Source: JBBPYA01 sp038200385 (GTDB lineage Bacteria; Actinomycetota; Actinomycetes; Mycobacteriales; Geodermatophilaceae). From it: a stretch of 7,942 bases of DNA. This document shows, piece by piece, positions 1 to 7,413 of this stretch. Positions within the stretch are counted from its first letter, which is position 1; each line of letters starts with the position of its first letter. Under the pieces are notes generated by a model. It had not been told where the DNA came from. It ran no database searches and saw only the letters and a program-made list of their open reading frames with translations. The stretch spans positions 1 to 7,942 of the forward strand of contig JBBPYA010000184.1 in NCBI GenBank assembly GCA_038200385.1, given 5' to 3'. Both the position numbers and the translations under genes were made by a program.

Positions 1-2
1 GG

Positions 3-113
3 TCAGCGGGCGGATCGGTCGTGTTCACCGTAACGATCCCGGCCGCCGCGCTGCCGGCCGCTCCCGGGACGCCGGATCTGCCGGCCCACCGCAGGCCCAG
101 CGAACCCCAGTGA
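3..113 (+). CDS. Sensor histidine kinase, C-terminal fragment (5' end outside window)
   Basis: This is the last 36 codons of a gene that enters from the left edge, ending at the TGA at 111-113. The visible residues SAGGSVVFTVTIPAA match the end of a histidine-kinase ATPase domain: a glycine-rich G2-type turn followed by a beta strand and a Pro (the family pattern is GxGSxFxxxxP). A low-complexity tail rich in Pro and Ala follows. If this is right, the complete protein would be a two-component sensor that autophosphorylates on His and passes phosphate to a response regulator. The sensor, HisKA and N-box regions cannot be seen. It is the only plus-strand gene here and converges on the minus-strand block, with 121 nt between its stop and the next stop. 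The call rests on one short motif, so it is moderate. Confidence 0.6.
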   Translation, partial: SAGGSVVFTVTIPAAALPAAPGTPDLPAHRRPSEPQ

Positions 114-234
114 CCCGGCAAGGATGGAGTGGCCCCTCCGGCCCGACACCAGCGGTGCGCGCGATTGCGCTGCGGTCGCCGGCATGGTCACCGCCAGGCG
201 TGCTGTGGCGTCTGGTATCTCCCAGTCGCCACCA

Positions 235-1019
235 TCAGGTCAGCGCATCGAATACCGCGGCGACAACGAACTGGCCGCGAGTGGTGACGACGTCGAGGTC
301 GGCGGTCCCGTCCAGGTCGGCGACGCTGACGTCGCCGGCATAGTCTCCGACCTTGCTCACGACGACCCTGCCGGTGCCCTGGGAGGACCCGTCGACCACG
401 GATACGTAGCCCGGCGCCGGCGGCCCCGCCATGGTGCCCCCGTTGCCGGTGCCGTCGCCGTAGCGCACCGACACCGTGTTCGACCCGCGATTGGCCACGG
501 CGAAGTCCACGTTGCCGTCGCCATTGAGGTCCGCCACGGCCAGCCCACGCGGGGACACCCCGACCGGGACCCTGGCCAGCTCGGTGAAGCTCGTCCCCGC
601 CCCGCCGACCAGCACGGCGACGGCATTGTCGTTCGGGTTCACCACGAGCAGATCGGGGTCGCCGTCTTTGTTCACGTCGGCAACGGTGATCCCGGCCGGT
701 TCCGAGCCCAGCGGGTAGCCCACGTCCTCGCGGTCCAGCCGACCGCCACCGAGCCCCCGGAGCACGAGAACACCGACGACCTGTCGCCCACCCACGAACG
801 TCTGGCCGGCCGCCACATCCGGGATTCCGTCCCCGTCGAAATCCCGACGACACTGTCCCCCAGGTGGCCACCGGGATGAGCCAGCTGGATCGGCTCGTCG
901 AACCGACCGCCGCCCAGACCGCGCATCAGGGTGAGGCCCAACGCGAGGTGTTCACCGGCGGACACGGAGTGGTCACCCACCGTCGATCGACCATAGCCGG
1001 GGCGCGGGTCCGCGGTCAC
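235..1019 (-). pseudogene. FG-GAP/VCBS repeat protein, frameshifted and lacking a normal N-terminus
   Basis: Two minus-strand frames together encode one FG-GAP/VCBS repeat protein, a fold of short beta blades with calcium-binding loops usually found in secreted or surface proteins. The upstream frame (GTG at 1019) gives RGLGGGRFDEPIQLAHPGG and then breaks near 843-846. The downstream frame resumes with DFDGDGIPDVAAG and runs to the TGA at 235-237. Loops of the DxDxDGxxD type are visible: DFDGDGIPD, DVNKDGDPD, DLNGDGNVD and a degenerate DLDGTADLD. The segment RGLGGGR(F/L)D occurs in both frames, which shows they belong to one repeat array. Adding one C to the CCC at 843-845 would restore VVGDFDGDG. 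There is no signal peptide, and the reading frame opens only 18 nt after the exporter stop, so the 5' part also appears lost. A sequencing error in a homopolymer is the main alternative for the frameshift; the missing signal peptide would remain unexplained. Confidence 0.72.
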
Positions 1020-1037
1020 GAACCGGACGACCCGACG

Positions 1038-2513
1038 TCAGCCGGCCGGTTCCAGCGGCGGGCCGGTGACCGCGCAGTGCGAGCGGGCCGGCTGCGGCGT
1101 CGGGTGCGCGGGCCGCCGGTCGATGGTGACGGCGGACAGTACGCCGCCGGCCGCCAGCAGTCCGGCGCAGATCCAGATGACGGTGGAGAACCCGCTGTCG
1201 AAGACGACCGGTCGTAGGTAGTCCGCGCCGCGCAGCCCGGCCAGCGCGGGCAGCACGGCCACCGCGAGCAGCCCGGCCGCGCGCGCCACGGCGTTGTTCA
1301 CCCCGGAGGCCACGCCGGCATGGCGGTCCGCGGCGCTGGCCAGCACCGTCGAGGTCAGCGGCGCCACCGTCGCGGACAGCCCGAGACCGAATACGGCGAC
1401 GGCCGGGACCACGTCGAGCAGGTACGACGCCCCGGGACCGATCCGGTGCATCAGCAGCACGCCGGCCGCGCAGGTGAGCGGGCCCACCGTCATCAGGATC
1501 CGCGGTCCGATCCGCTGGGCGAGGGCGCCGGCGCGCGCGGACAGCGCCAGCATCAGGACGGTGATCGGCAGCAACGCCGTACCGGCCAGCAACGGGGAGT
1601 AGCCCGCGACCACCTGCAGGTCCAGCACCAGGAGGAAGAACAGCCCGCCCAGGGCGCCGTACACGAGGAACGTCACCACGTTGGCCGCGGTGAACTGCAG
1701 GGAGCTGAACAGGTCCAGCGGCACCAGTGGATGCGTGGAGCGGCGCTCGACCACGACGAACGCCGCGAGGAGCGCCAGCCCGGCCAGCAGGATGAGGACC
1801 GTCAGCGGGCTCCACCCGGCCTCGCCGGAGCCGATCAGGGCGTAGGTGAGCCCGGCCAGGCCGGCGGCGGCCAGTACCGCGCCAGGCACGTCGAGCCGCC
1901 GGCTGGCCTGCGGGTCGACCGTCTCGGGCACGTGCCGGGCGGCGACCAGGACCACCAGCGCGGCCAACGGCAGGTTGATCAGGAAGACCAACCGCCACGA
2001 CCACACCTCGATCAGGTACCCGCCGAGGAACGGCCCGATCGCCGCGGCGATGCCGCCCAGCCCGGACCAGGCGCCGATCGCCCGCGAGCGGTCCTCCGGG
2101 CGCAGCGAGGCGGAGATGATGGCCAGGCTGCCCGGGGTGAGCAGCGCGCCCCCGACCCCCTGCAACGCGCGGGCCGCCACGAGGGTCCCGACATTGGGCG
2201 CCAGCCCGCACAGCAGCGAGGCCACCGCGAACCAGATCGTGCCGAGGATGAAGATCCGGCGGCGGCCCAGGCGGTCCCCGAGCGAGCCGCCGAGCAGGAT
2301 CAGCGCGGCCAGGGTGAGGGTGTAGCCGTTCAGGGTCCACTGCAGGCCGGCGAAGCCGGCGCCGAAGTCGGCACCGATCCGGCCGAGCGCGACGTTCACG
2401 ACGGTCCCGTCGAGCATCGCCATGCTCGACCCGAGGATCGTGGCCAGGAGCACCCAGCGTCCTCGAGCGCTGTCCAGCCGGACCACCGCCGGCATCGACT
2501 CGGCTCCGGTCAC
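1038..2513 (-). CDS. DHA2-type MFS drug exporter (EmrB/QacA-like, 14 TM)
   Basis: This is a proton-driven multidrug exporter of the major facilitator superfamily, in the inner membrane, 491 residues with the start used here. Family motifs appear in order: MLDGTVVNVAL in TM1 (about 33-43, the DHA2 D1 motif), GGSLGDRLGRRR in the TM2-3 loop (75-86, motif A), RALQGVGGALLTPGSLA (115-131, motif B) and GLGGIAAAIGPFLGG (151-165, motif C, typical of antiporters). Length and hydrophobic pattern fit 14 helices. The GTG at 2513 is chosen because GGAGG lies 6 nt before it; an in-frame GTG at 2564 would add 17 Pro/Gly/Arg-rich residues and lacks a clear ribosome-binding site. The gene follows the lipid-kinase gene by 72 nt, with a hairpin between them. 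The substrate cannot be predicted, and no regulator gene is adjacent. Confidence 0.9.
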   Translation of the reverse strand: MTGAESMPAVVRLDSARGRWVLLATILGSSMAMLDGTVVNVALGRIGADFGAGFAGLQWTLNGYTLTLAALILLGGSLGDRLGRRRIFILGTIWFAVASLLCGLAPNVGTLVAARALQGVGGALLTPGSLAIISASLRPEDRSRAIGAWSGLGGIAAAIGPFLGGYLIEVWSWRLVFLINLPLAALVVLVAARHVPETVDPQASRRLDVPGAVLAAAGLAGLTYALIGSGEAGWSPLTVLILLAGLALLAAFVVVERRSTHPLVPLDLFSSLQFTAANVVTFLVYGALGGLFFLLVLDLQVVAGYSPLLAGTALLPITVLMLALSARAGALAQRIGPRILMTVGPLTCAAGVLLMHRIGPGASYLLDVVPAVAVFGLGLSATVAPLTSTVLASAADRHAGVASGVNNAVARAAGLLAVAVLPALAGLRGADYLRPVVFDSGFSTVIWICAGLLAAGGVLSAVTIDRRPAHPTPQPARSHCAVTGPPLEPAG

Positions 2514-2525
2514 CCGCCCCCCTCC

Positions 2526-2560
2526 CGCGGCCCGGCCCGGCCCTTCGGTCGCGGGCCGCG
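2526..2560 (-). terminator. GC-rich hairpin after the lipid-kinase gene, possible terminator
   Basis: A perfect 9-bp inverted repeat, CGCGGCCCG (2526-2534) and CGGGCCGCG (2552-2560), encloses a 17-nt loop. It lies 25 nt beyond the stop of the PAP2/lipid-kinase gene and just upstream of the exporter start. There is no T-tract, which is common for candidate terminators in high-GC actinobacteria. If it terminates transcription, the exporter would need its own promoter. It also overlaps the upstream alternative start of the exporter, which argues for the shorter protein. Confidence 0.4.
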
Positions 2561-2585
2561 CCACACGACACCTTGCGAGGGCGGA

Positions 2586-4019
2586 CTATTCCAGCGCGCG
2601 GTAGACGGCCAGCCGCCGCGGCATCTTGGCGAAAGTGAACTCGACGGCGTCCTCGCCCGGTTCCCCGTCCCGGGCGACCCGGACCGGCCCGTCCAGGGAG
2701 CGCACCGACAGCTCGGACAGCTCCTGCTGCTGGTACATCCGGCTGCGGTCGGTGACCCCGGCCAGCGCGGCCAGCGCCAACCTGGCCCGGCTGAACCGCT
2801 TGTCCGCGCGCAGGTACTGCACGTCGAGCAGGCCGTCCTCCAGCCGCGGGCGCCAGGCCGGCGAGAGCCCGCGGGGGGTGTAGGCGCAGTTGCCGACGAA
2901 GAGGATCCACAGCTTCGTCGGACGGCCGTTGAGCTCCAGATGCAGCGGCTCCTGGGTGCGCAGCACCGACAGCGCCGCCACGAACAGCGCGACCCACTTG
3001 CCCAGCCGGGGCTCGAGCCGGTCCCGCCGCCGGACCATCTCCGGGTAGCTGCCGATGCTGGCGGTGTTCAGGTACGGCGTACCGCCCACGGTGGCGACAT
3101 CGACCGTGACGGCCTGGCCGGCGTTGACGCCGTCCACGGCGACCTGGACCGAGTCGACGCCGACATCACGCGCGAAGTGGTTGAGGGTGCCGGCCGGTAT
3201 CACCGCCAGCGGCAGGTCGTGCTCCATTGCGACCGCCGCCGCAGCTGCGACGGTGCCGTCGCCGCCGGCCACCCCGATGGCCCTGGCGCGGTCCGCGGCG
3301 GCGGCCAGCATCTCGGCGAGGTCGTCGCCCGGCCCGACCTCGATCACCTCCGCCGCCGGCAGTTGCTCCCGGACCTCGTCCGCGGGATTGACGTCGTCCG
3401 GCCCGGACAGCGGGTTGACGGCGATGACCAGACCGGCGCCGTCGGGGAGGGCGGGCGCCTCACCGCTGCGCCGGACGAGGGCCGGTACGTCGGGGTGCAC
3501 CTGCCACCAGTGCCGGGTGGCCAGCGCCACGCCGCCACCGATCGCCGTACCGGCCAGGACATCGCCCGGGTAGTGCACGCCGACGTGCACCCGGGAGTAG
3601 GCGACCGCCGCGGCCAGCGGCGCGACGGCGGCCCCGAGCAGCGGGGACTCCATCGCGACCGCGGTCGCGAACGCCGCCGCCGACGCCGAATGCCCGGACG
3701 GGAAGGACGAGCTGACCGGCTCCCGGCGCAGCCGGCGGACAACCGGGTGTTCGGCCAGATCCGGCCGGACCCGGTCGAAGAGCTGCTTGGCCACGACGTT
3801 GGTGAGCGCACTGCTCACCGACAGCGAGCCCACCGCCCGGATAGCGGCTCGACGCCCCGTCCCCTTACGCGCGCCCAGGACCGCGGCAACCGCGAACCAC
3901 AGCCGACCGTGGTTGGCCGCCTTGGACAGCGCCCGCAACACCTGGTCGGCCCGGCTCGGCGGCAGCCGCTGCACCCAGTGGAAGATCCGGCGGTCGAGCA
4001 GCGAGGGGGCGCGGGCCAT
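2586..4019 (-). CDS. Bifunctional PAP2 phosphatase / diacylglycerol kinase-family protein
   Basis: A 477-residue fusion of two lipid-metabolism domains. The N-terminal half (about 1-175) carries all three PAP2 phosphatase motifs: K78-x6-R85-P86, PSGH at 107-110, and S142-R143-x5-H149-x3-D153, with the catalytic histidines present. The C-terminal half (about 195-477) is a diacylglycerol-kinase catalytic fold: VNPLSG at 201-206, the nucleotide-binding GGDGT at 252-256, GTLNHFARD at 277-285 and EDGLLDV at 394-400. By family knowledge the first domain removes phosphate from lipid phosphates or pyrophosphates and the second phosphorylates a lipid hydroxyl; the actual substrates are unknown. Hydrophobic segments in the PAP2 half suggest membrane association. 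The ATG at 4019 fits the PAP2 N-terminus, although the ribosome-binding site is weak. It starts 40 nt after the XdhC gene on the same strand. Both domains look catalytically intact. Confidence 0.92.
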   Translation of the reverse strand: MARAPSLLDRRIFHWVQRLPPSRADQVLRALSKAANHGRLWFAVAAVLGARKGTGRRAAIRAVGSLSVSSALTNVVAKQLFDRVRPDLAEHPVVRRLRREPVSSSFPSGHSASAAAFATAVAMESPLLGAAVAPLAAAVAYSRVHVGVHYPGDVLAGTAIGGGVALATRHWWQVHPDVPALVRRSGEAPALPDGAGLVIAVNPLSGPDDVNPADEVREQLPAAEVIEVGPGDDLAEMLAAAADRARAIGVAGGDGTVAAAAAVAMEHDLPLAVIPAGTLNHFARDVGVDSVQVAVDGVNAGQAVTVDVATVGGTPYLNTASIGSYPEMVRRRDRLEPRLGKWVALFVAALSVLRTQEPLHLELNGRPTKLWILFVGNCAYTPRGLSPAWRPRLEDGLLDVQYLRADKRFSRARLALAALAGVTDRSRMYQQQELSELSVRSLDGPVRVARDGEPGEDAVEFTFAKMPRRLAVYRALE

Positions 4020-4059
4020 TGCGGGAGCCTAGCCAGGCCGCCACCGCGGCTCCGGCCGC

Positions 4060-5181
4060 TCAGCGGGCGGCGGTCCGGTGGATCGGGCCGTCCTCGCCGG
4101 CCAGCCGGCGGCCGTGGCCGCCCCAGTGCAGCGCCACGATCTCCGCCGCGATCGAGACCGCAGTCTCCTCCGGCGTCCGCGCGCCGAGGTCCAGGCCGAT
4201 CGGGGAGCTCAACCGGGCCAGCTCCTCCTCGGACAGGCCGGCCTCCTCCAGCCGCTTGAGCCGGTCGTCGTGGGTCCGCCGCGAGCCCATCGCTCCGACG
4301 TAGGCCACCGGCAGGCGCAGCGCCACCTCCAGCAGCGGTACGTCGAACTTCGGGTCGTGGGTGAGCACGCAGATGATCGTCCGCTCGTCGATGCGCCCCT
4401 CCTCGGCCTCGGCCCGCAGGTAGCGGTGCGGCCAGTCGACGATTACCTCGTCGGCGTCGGGAAAGCGCTTGCCGGTCGCGAACACCGGGCGGGCGTCGCA
4501 CACGGTGACCCGGTGGCCGAGGAACTTGCCGACCCGGGCCACGGCCGCGGCGAAGTCGATCGCGCCGAACACGAGCATCCGGGTGGGCGGCGCGTACGAC
4601 GCCACGAACAGGGTCACGTCGTCCCCGCGGCGCTCGCCGTCGTGGCCGTAGTGCACGGTTGCGGTGCGGCCGGCCGCGAGTAAGCCCCTGGCATCCGCGG
4701 CGACGGCGTCGTCGAGCCGTTCGCAGCCCAGCGACCCGGCCGCCCGGCCGGGCCACAGCACGAGGCGCCGGCCGAGCCGATCGTCGACGCCCTGGACGCA
4801 GGTGACGACGGCCACCGGCTCCCCGGCGTCGACGGAGGCAGCGACGTCGGACAGTTCGGGGAAGGTGTCCCGCGAGATCGCCTGGACGAAGACGTCCAGG
4901 ATGCCGCCACAGGTCAGCCCGACAGTGAACGCGTCGTCGTCGGACACGCCATAGCGCTGTAGGACCGGCGTGCCGTCCTCGACCACGGTCTGGGCCAGCT
5001 CGTAGACCGCCCCCTCGACACAGCCGCCGGAGACGCTGCCGACCGCGGTGCCGTCGGCGGCCACGAGCATCGAGGCGCCGGCCGGTCTCGGCGCGGAGCG
5101 CCAGGTCGCGACGACGGTGCCCACGCCCACCGTCTGTCCCTGTTCCCACCAGCGGAGCAGGTCGGTCATCACCTCACGCAT
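4060..5181 (-). CDS. XdhC/CoxI-CoxF family molybdenum-hydroxylase maturation protein
   Basis: A 373-residue XdhC-family protein. Members bind molybdenum cofactor and help insert or sulfurate it in xanthine dehydrogenase or CO dehydrogenase-type enzymes; this is family knowledge. The N-terminal domain shows PAGASMLV (33-40), GSVSGGCVEG (48-57) with Cys54, and GLTCGGILDVF (88-98) with Cys91. The C-terminal Rossmann-like domain shows VFGAIDFAAAVARVGKFLGH (204-223), VTVCDARPVFATGKRFPDAD and YVGAMGSRRTHDDRL (294-308), then PIGLDLGARTPEETAVSIAAEI near the end. The ATG at 5181 has GAGGAG 7 nt upstream and overlaps the coxE stop by 8 nt, which suggests translational coupling. In Oligotropha-type cox clusters this position is coxF, but coxF and coxI paralogs are not easily told apart by sequence alone, so no symbol is given. 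It looks full length. Confidence 0.9.
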   Translation of the reverse strand: MREVMTDLLRWWEQGQTVGVGTVVATWRSAPRPAGASMLVAADGTAVGSVSGGCVEGAVYELAQTVVEDGTPVLQRYGVSDDDAFTVGLTCGGILDVFVQAISRDTFPELSDVAASVDAGEPVAVVTCVQGVDDRLGRRLVLWPGRAAGSLGCERLDDAVAADARGLLAAGRTATVHYGHDGERRGDDVTLFVASYAPPTRMLVFGAIDFAAAVARVGKFLGHRVTVCDARPVFATGKRFPDADEVIVDWPHRYLRAEAEEGRIDERTIICVLTHDPKFDVPLLEVALRLPVAYVGAMGSRRTHDDRLKRLEEAGLSEEELARLSSPIGLDLGARTPEETAVSIAAEIVALHWGGHGRRLAGEDGPIHRTAAR

Positions 5182-6301
5182 TGGCCAGCTCCTCGACGAG
5201 TTCCTGGAAGGCGGCGAAGCTGTGCCCGGTCACGAATCTCGAAACGTGCGGCAGCGCCGCCTGCATTCCGCCCGTGATCGGCTGGTAGCCCTGCCGCCCC
5301 TTGTGCGGGTTGACCCAGATCACCGTGTGCGCCAGCCGGGACAGCCGCAACATCTGCTCGCCGAGCAGCGCGCAGTCACCGCGTTCCCAGCCGTCGGAGA
5401 AGATCACCACGCTGGCCCGGCGGGCGGTCCCGCGCTGTCCCCACCGGTCGAGGAACGCCTTGAGCACCTCGCCGAGCCGGGTGCCGCCGCTCCAGTCGGG
5501 GATGGCGTGGCCGCTGGCTGCGAGTGCCTTGTCGGCGTCGCGCAGCCGTAGCTCCCGCGTCACCCGGGTCAGGCGCGTTCCGACCGTGAACACCTCGGTG
5601 CTCGACGGCGAGCGGCGGACGGCGGCGTGGGCGAAGCGCAGCACCGCGTCGGCGTACGGACTCATCGATCCGCTGACGTCGACGAGCAGCACGACCCGGC
5701 GGTTGCGGGTCCGCGGCTGCTTGCGCGACATCCGGTGCAGCTCGCCGCCGTTGCGCAGCACCCGGCGGACGGTGCGCGGTACGTCCAGCACGCCGAGGTG
5801 CGCCGGCCTGTGCCGGCGCGACGGCCGGGTGGGTGGGCGCAGCGCGAGCAGTCCGAACAGCAGCCGCAGCTGCTCGCGTTCGGCCGGGGACAGCTCGCCG
5901 ATGTCCCGGTGCCGCAGCACCTCCTCAGCACTGGCCACCGCCAGTTCCTCGGCCAGCTGCTCCGCACGGTCGGCCTCGCCGCTGCCGGACTGGTCCATTC
6001 CCAGCGGTGCCGCGCGGGAGACCCGCTCGTACGTCGAGGGCGCCGTCTTGGTGGCCCGCGGCGCCTCCCCGCTGAAGAAGGAGTTGAACGCCGCGTCGTA
6101 GCGGACCAGGTCGTCCGGCCCCGAGCAGAGCGTGAACCGGCCGGCCCAGTACACCTGCCCGGCATCCAGCACATCCAGCGTCCCGAGCGCGGCGACCAGA
6201 GCCTGCACCCGGTCCGGTCCAGCCTCCACGCCGGCTACCCGCAGCGTGCGGACAAAGATCAGCATCGTCTGGACGACGTCGCGATCGGTGGACACCGGCA
6301 C
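5174..6301 (-). CDS. coxE: CoxE-type VWA domain protein
   Basis: A 375-residue protein with a C-terminal von Willebrand factor A domain (about 200-375). Its metal-ion-dependent adhesion site is complete: DVSGS at 208-212, the Thr of SGGTRLGEVL at 274, and the Asp of FSDGWERGD at 303. The N-terminal 190 residues form the charged helical region typical of CoxE-like proteins, opening with FVRTLRVAGVEAGPDRV. CoxE works with the MoxR-type ATPase CoxD in maturation of the CO dehydrogenase active site; the AAA+/VWA pairing is well known as a chaperone system. The GTG at 6301 lies 4 nt after the coxD stop with a GGGG stretch upstream; a second in-frame GTG at 6295 is an alternative that hardly changes the protein. 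The stop overlaps the XdhC start. No signal peptide is seen, so it is probably cytoplasmic. Confidence 0.9.
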   Translation of the reverse strand: MPVSTDRDVVQTMLIFVRTLRVAGVEAGPDRVQALVAALGTLDVLDAGQVYWAGRFTLCSGPDDLVRYDAAFNSFFSGEAPRATKTAPSTYERVSRAAPLGMDQSGSGEADRAEQLAEELAVASAEEVLRHRDIGELSPAEREQLRLLFGLLALRPPTRPSRRHRPAHLGVLDVPRTVRRVLRNGGELHRMSRKQPRTRNRRVVLLVDVSGSMSPYADAVLRFAHAAVRRSPSSTEVFTVGTRLTRVTRELRLRDADKALAASGHAIPDWSGGTRLGEVLKAFLDRWGQRGTARRASVVIFSDGWERGDCALLGEQMLRLSRLAHTVIWVNPHKGRQGYQPITGGMQAALPHVSRFVTGHSFAAFQELVEELANA

Positions 6302-6305
6302 GCGC

Positions 6306-7244
6306 TCAGCCCCCGAACATCGCCGTACGGGTCATGGTGTGCACCCGGTCGACGTCCTCGCGGTACTTCAGGACCGCCCCCAACGTCGCCGCCGCCCGGT
6401 CCGGGTCCAGTTCGCGGGCGCCGAGGACGTGCAGGGCACTGGCCCAGTCCATCGCCTCGGCGACGCCGGGCGGTTTGACCAGGTCGGCCTCCCGCAGCCG
6501 GCGAGTGGCGCGGGCGACGTCCTCGGCAAGCTTGGCGGTGATCTCCGGCAGTCGGGTGCGCAGGATCGACACCTCCCGCTCGTACGACGGGTGCTCAACC
6601 CAGTGGTAGAGGCAGCGCCGCTTCAGGGCGTCGTGTACCTCACGGGTGCGGTTGGACGTCAACACCACCAACGGCGGAACCTCGGCGACGATCCGGCCCA
6701 GCTCGGGCACGGTCACCGCGTTGTCGGACAGGATCTCCAGCAGGAAGGCCTCGAACTCGTCGTCGGCGCGGTCTATCTCGTCGATCAACAGCACGGAGGG
6801 GGTTCGCTCGATGGCCTCGAGCAGCGGTCGGGCGATCAGGAACCGGCGGTCGTACAGGCCGCGTTCGAGCTCGTCGGCGTCCTGGACGCCGGCCGCCTCG
6901 GCCGCCCGCAGGTGCAGCATCTGCCGTGGGAAGTCCCAGTCGTACAGCGCCTGGCTGGCCTCCAGGCCCTCGTAGCACTGCATCCGGACGAAGTGCGCGC
7001 CGGTGGCCTCGGCGAGGGCCTGCGCGAGGGCGGTCTTGCCCACCCCGGCGTCGCCCTCGAGGAACAGCGGCCGGCTCATCCGCAGCGCCAGGTAGGCCGC
7101 GGTGGCCAACCCCTCGTCGGCGAGGTACCCGGTCACGCCGAGGGCCGCGGTCAGCTCGGCGGGACTGTCGAAGCCACCTGCGGGCTGCGGACCGGCCTGG
7201 GCCGCTGCAAGATGCGTCACCGCGCAAGCATGGCTGATCCGCAC
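6306..7244 (-). CDS. coxD: CoxD-type MoxR-family AAA+ ATPase
   Basis: A AAA+ ATPase of up to 312 residues. Walker A is GDAGVGKT (64-71), Walker B is LLIDEID (152-158), sensor 1 is the Asn of LTSN (198) and an Arg pair lies at 209-210 where an arginine finger is expected. The segment LGVTGYLADEGLATAAYLALRMSRPL before Walker A is characteristic of the CoxD/MoxR group. In carboxydotrophs CoxD acts as a chaperone in assembling the Mo/Cu-sulfur centre of CO dehydrogenase, with CoxE as partner. The GTG at 7244 gives the longest form. The GTG at 7220 would start at MTHLAAAQAG, 8 residues shorter, and fits the family equally well; neither has a strong ribosome-binding site. It is the first gene of the coxD-coxE-xdhC set. 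The region upstream holds the palindromic repeats described separately. Confidence 0.9.
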   Translation of the reverse strand: MRISHACAVTHLAAAQAGPQPAGGFDSPAELTAALGVTGYLADEGLATAAYLALRMSRPLFLEGDAGVGKTALAQALAEATGAHFVRMQCYEGLEASQALYDWDFPRQMLHLRAAEAAGVQDADELERGLYDRRFLIARPLLEAIERTPSVLLIDEIDRADDEFEAFLLEILSDNAVTVPELGRIVAEVPPLVVLTSNRTREVHDALKRRCLYHWVEHPSYEREVSILRTRLPEITAKLAEDVARATRRLREADLVKPPGVAEAMDWASALHVLGARELDPDRAAATLGAVLKYREDVDRVHTMTRTAMFGG

Positions 7245-7281
7245 CCGCTGGGGGCGCGCAGGTCAGCGCGGCCGCTGGCCA

Positions 7282-7336
7282 AAGTGGTCACCAACGACAC
7301 CGTCGGCGCCCGGAAAGATGTCGCAACTGACCACTT
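7282..7336. repeat. Palindromic repeat, copy 1 (55 bp)
   Basis: The element begins AAGTGGTCA (7282-7290) and ends with the exact reverse complement TGACCACTT (7328-7336). Inside the outer 9-bp stem, a 4-nt symmetric mismatch (CCAA/CAAC) is followed by a further 4-bp match, CGAC (7295-7298) with GTCG (7320-7323), giving a long hairpin. GCCA flanks both sides (7278-7281 and 7337-7340). It shares GCCAAAGTGGTCAC, GACACCG, GGAAA and TCGCAACTGACCACTT with copy 2. I do not recognise a named family; it resembles a REP/BIME-type interspersed palindrome. Confidence 0.8.
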
Positions 7337-7413
7337 GCCAGCTCTGCCCGCCAGAAGTCGCCGCGGCGGACACCCGGGCCGCGGCGGCCTGCCAGGCCAA
7401 GGCCGCTTGGCCA

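Noticed and set aside
114..234. Bidirectional terminator between the convergent kinase and FG-GAP genes
   Set aside because: Only a 4-bp stem (GGAG 126-129 with CTCC 136-139) was found. A terminator is expected here, but I cannot support a specific one.
124..879. Plus-strand open frame opposite the FG-GAP gene
   Set aside because: The product is low-complexity (His, Arg, Gly, Val), while the minus strand shows clear repeated DxDxDG loops. It is antisense noise.
973..2997. Minus-strand open frame of 674 codons overlapping the exporter
   Set aside because: It is out of frame with the exporter and the lipid kinase and gives an Arg/Ala/Gly-rich product without motifs. It is a frame shadow of the real genes.
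4024..4053. Hairpin GGAGCC/GGCTCC between the XdhC and lipid-kinase genes as a terminator
   Set aside because: The stem is only 6 bp with an 18-nt loop and no T-tract, which is easily expected by chance in sequence this GC-rich.
1320..4259. Very long plus-strand open frame of 979 codons
   Set aside because: It lies antisense to the exporter and lipid-kinase genes, both of which have full sets of family motifs. Its product is rich in Arg, Gln, Gly and Pro with no domain, as expected of an antisense shadow in high-GC DNA.
7278..7340. GCCA direct repeats flanking copy 1 as a target-site duplication
   Set aside because: GCCA also precedes copy 2, but CCGG follows it, so the left GCCA is more likely part of the repeat itself.
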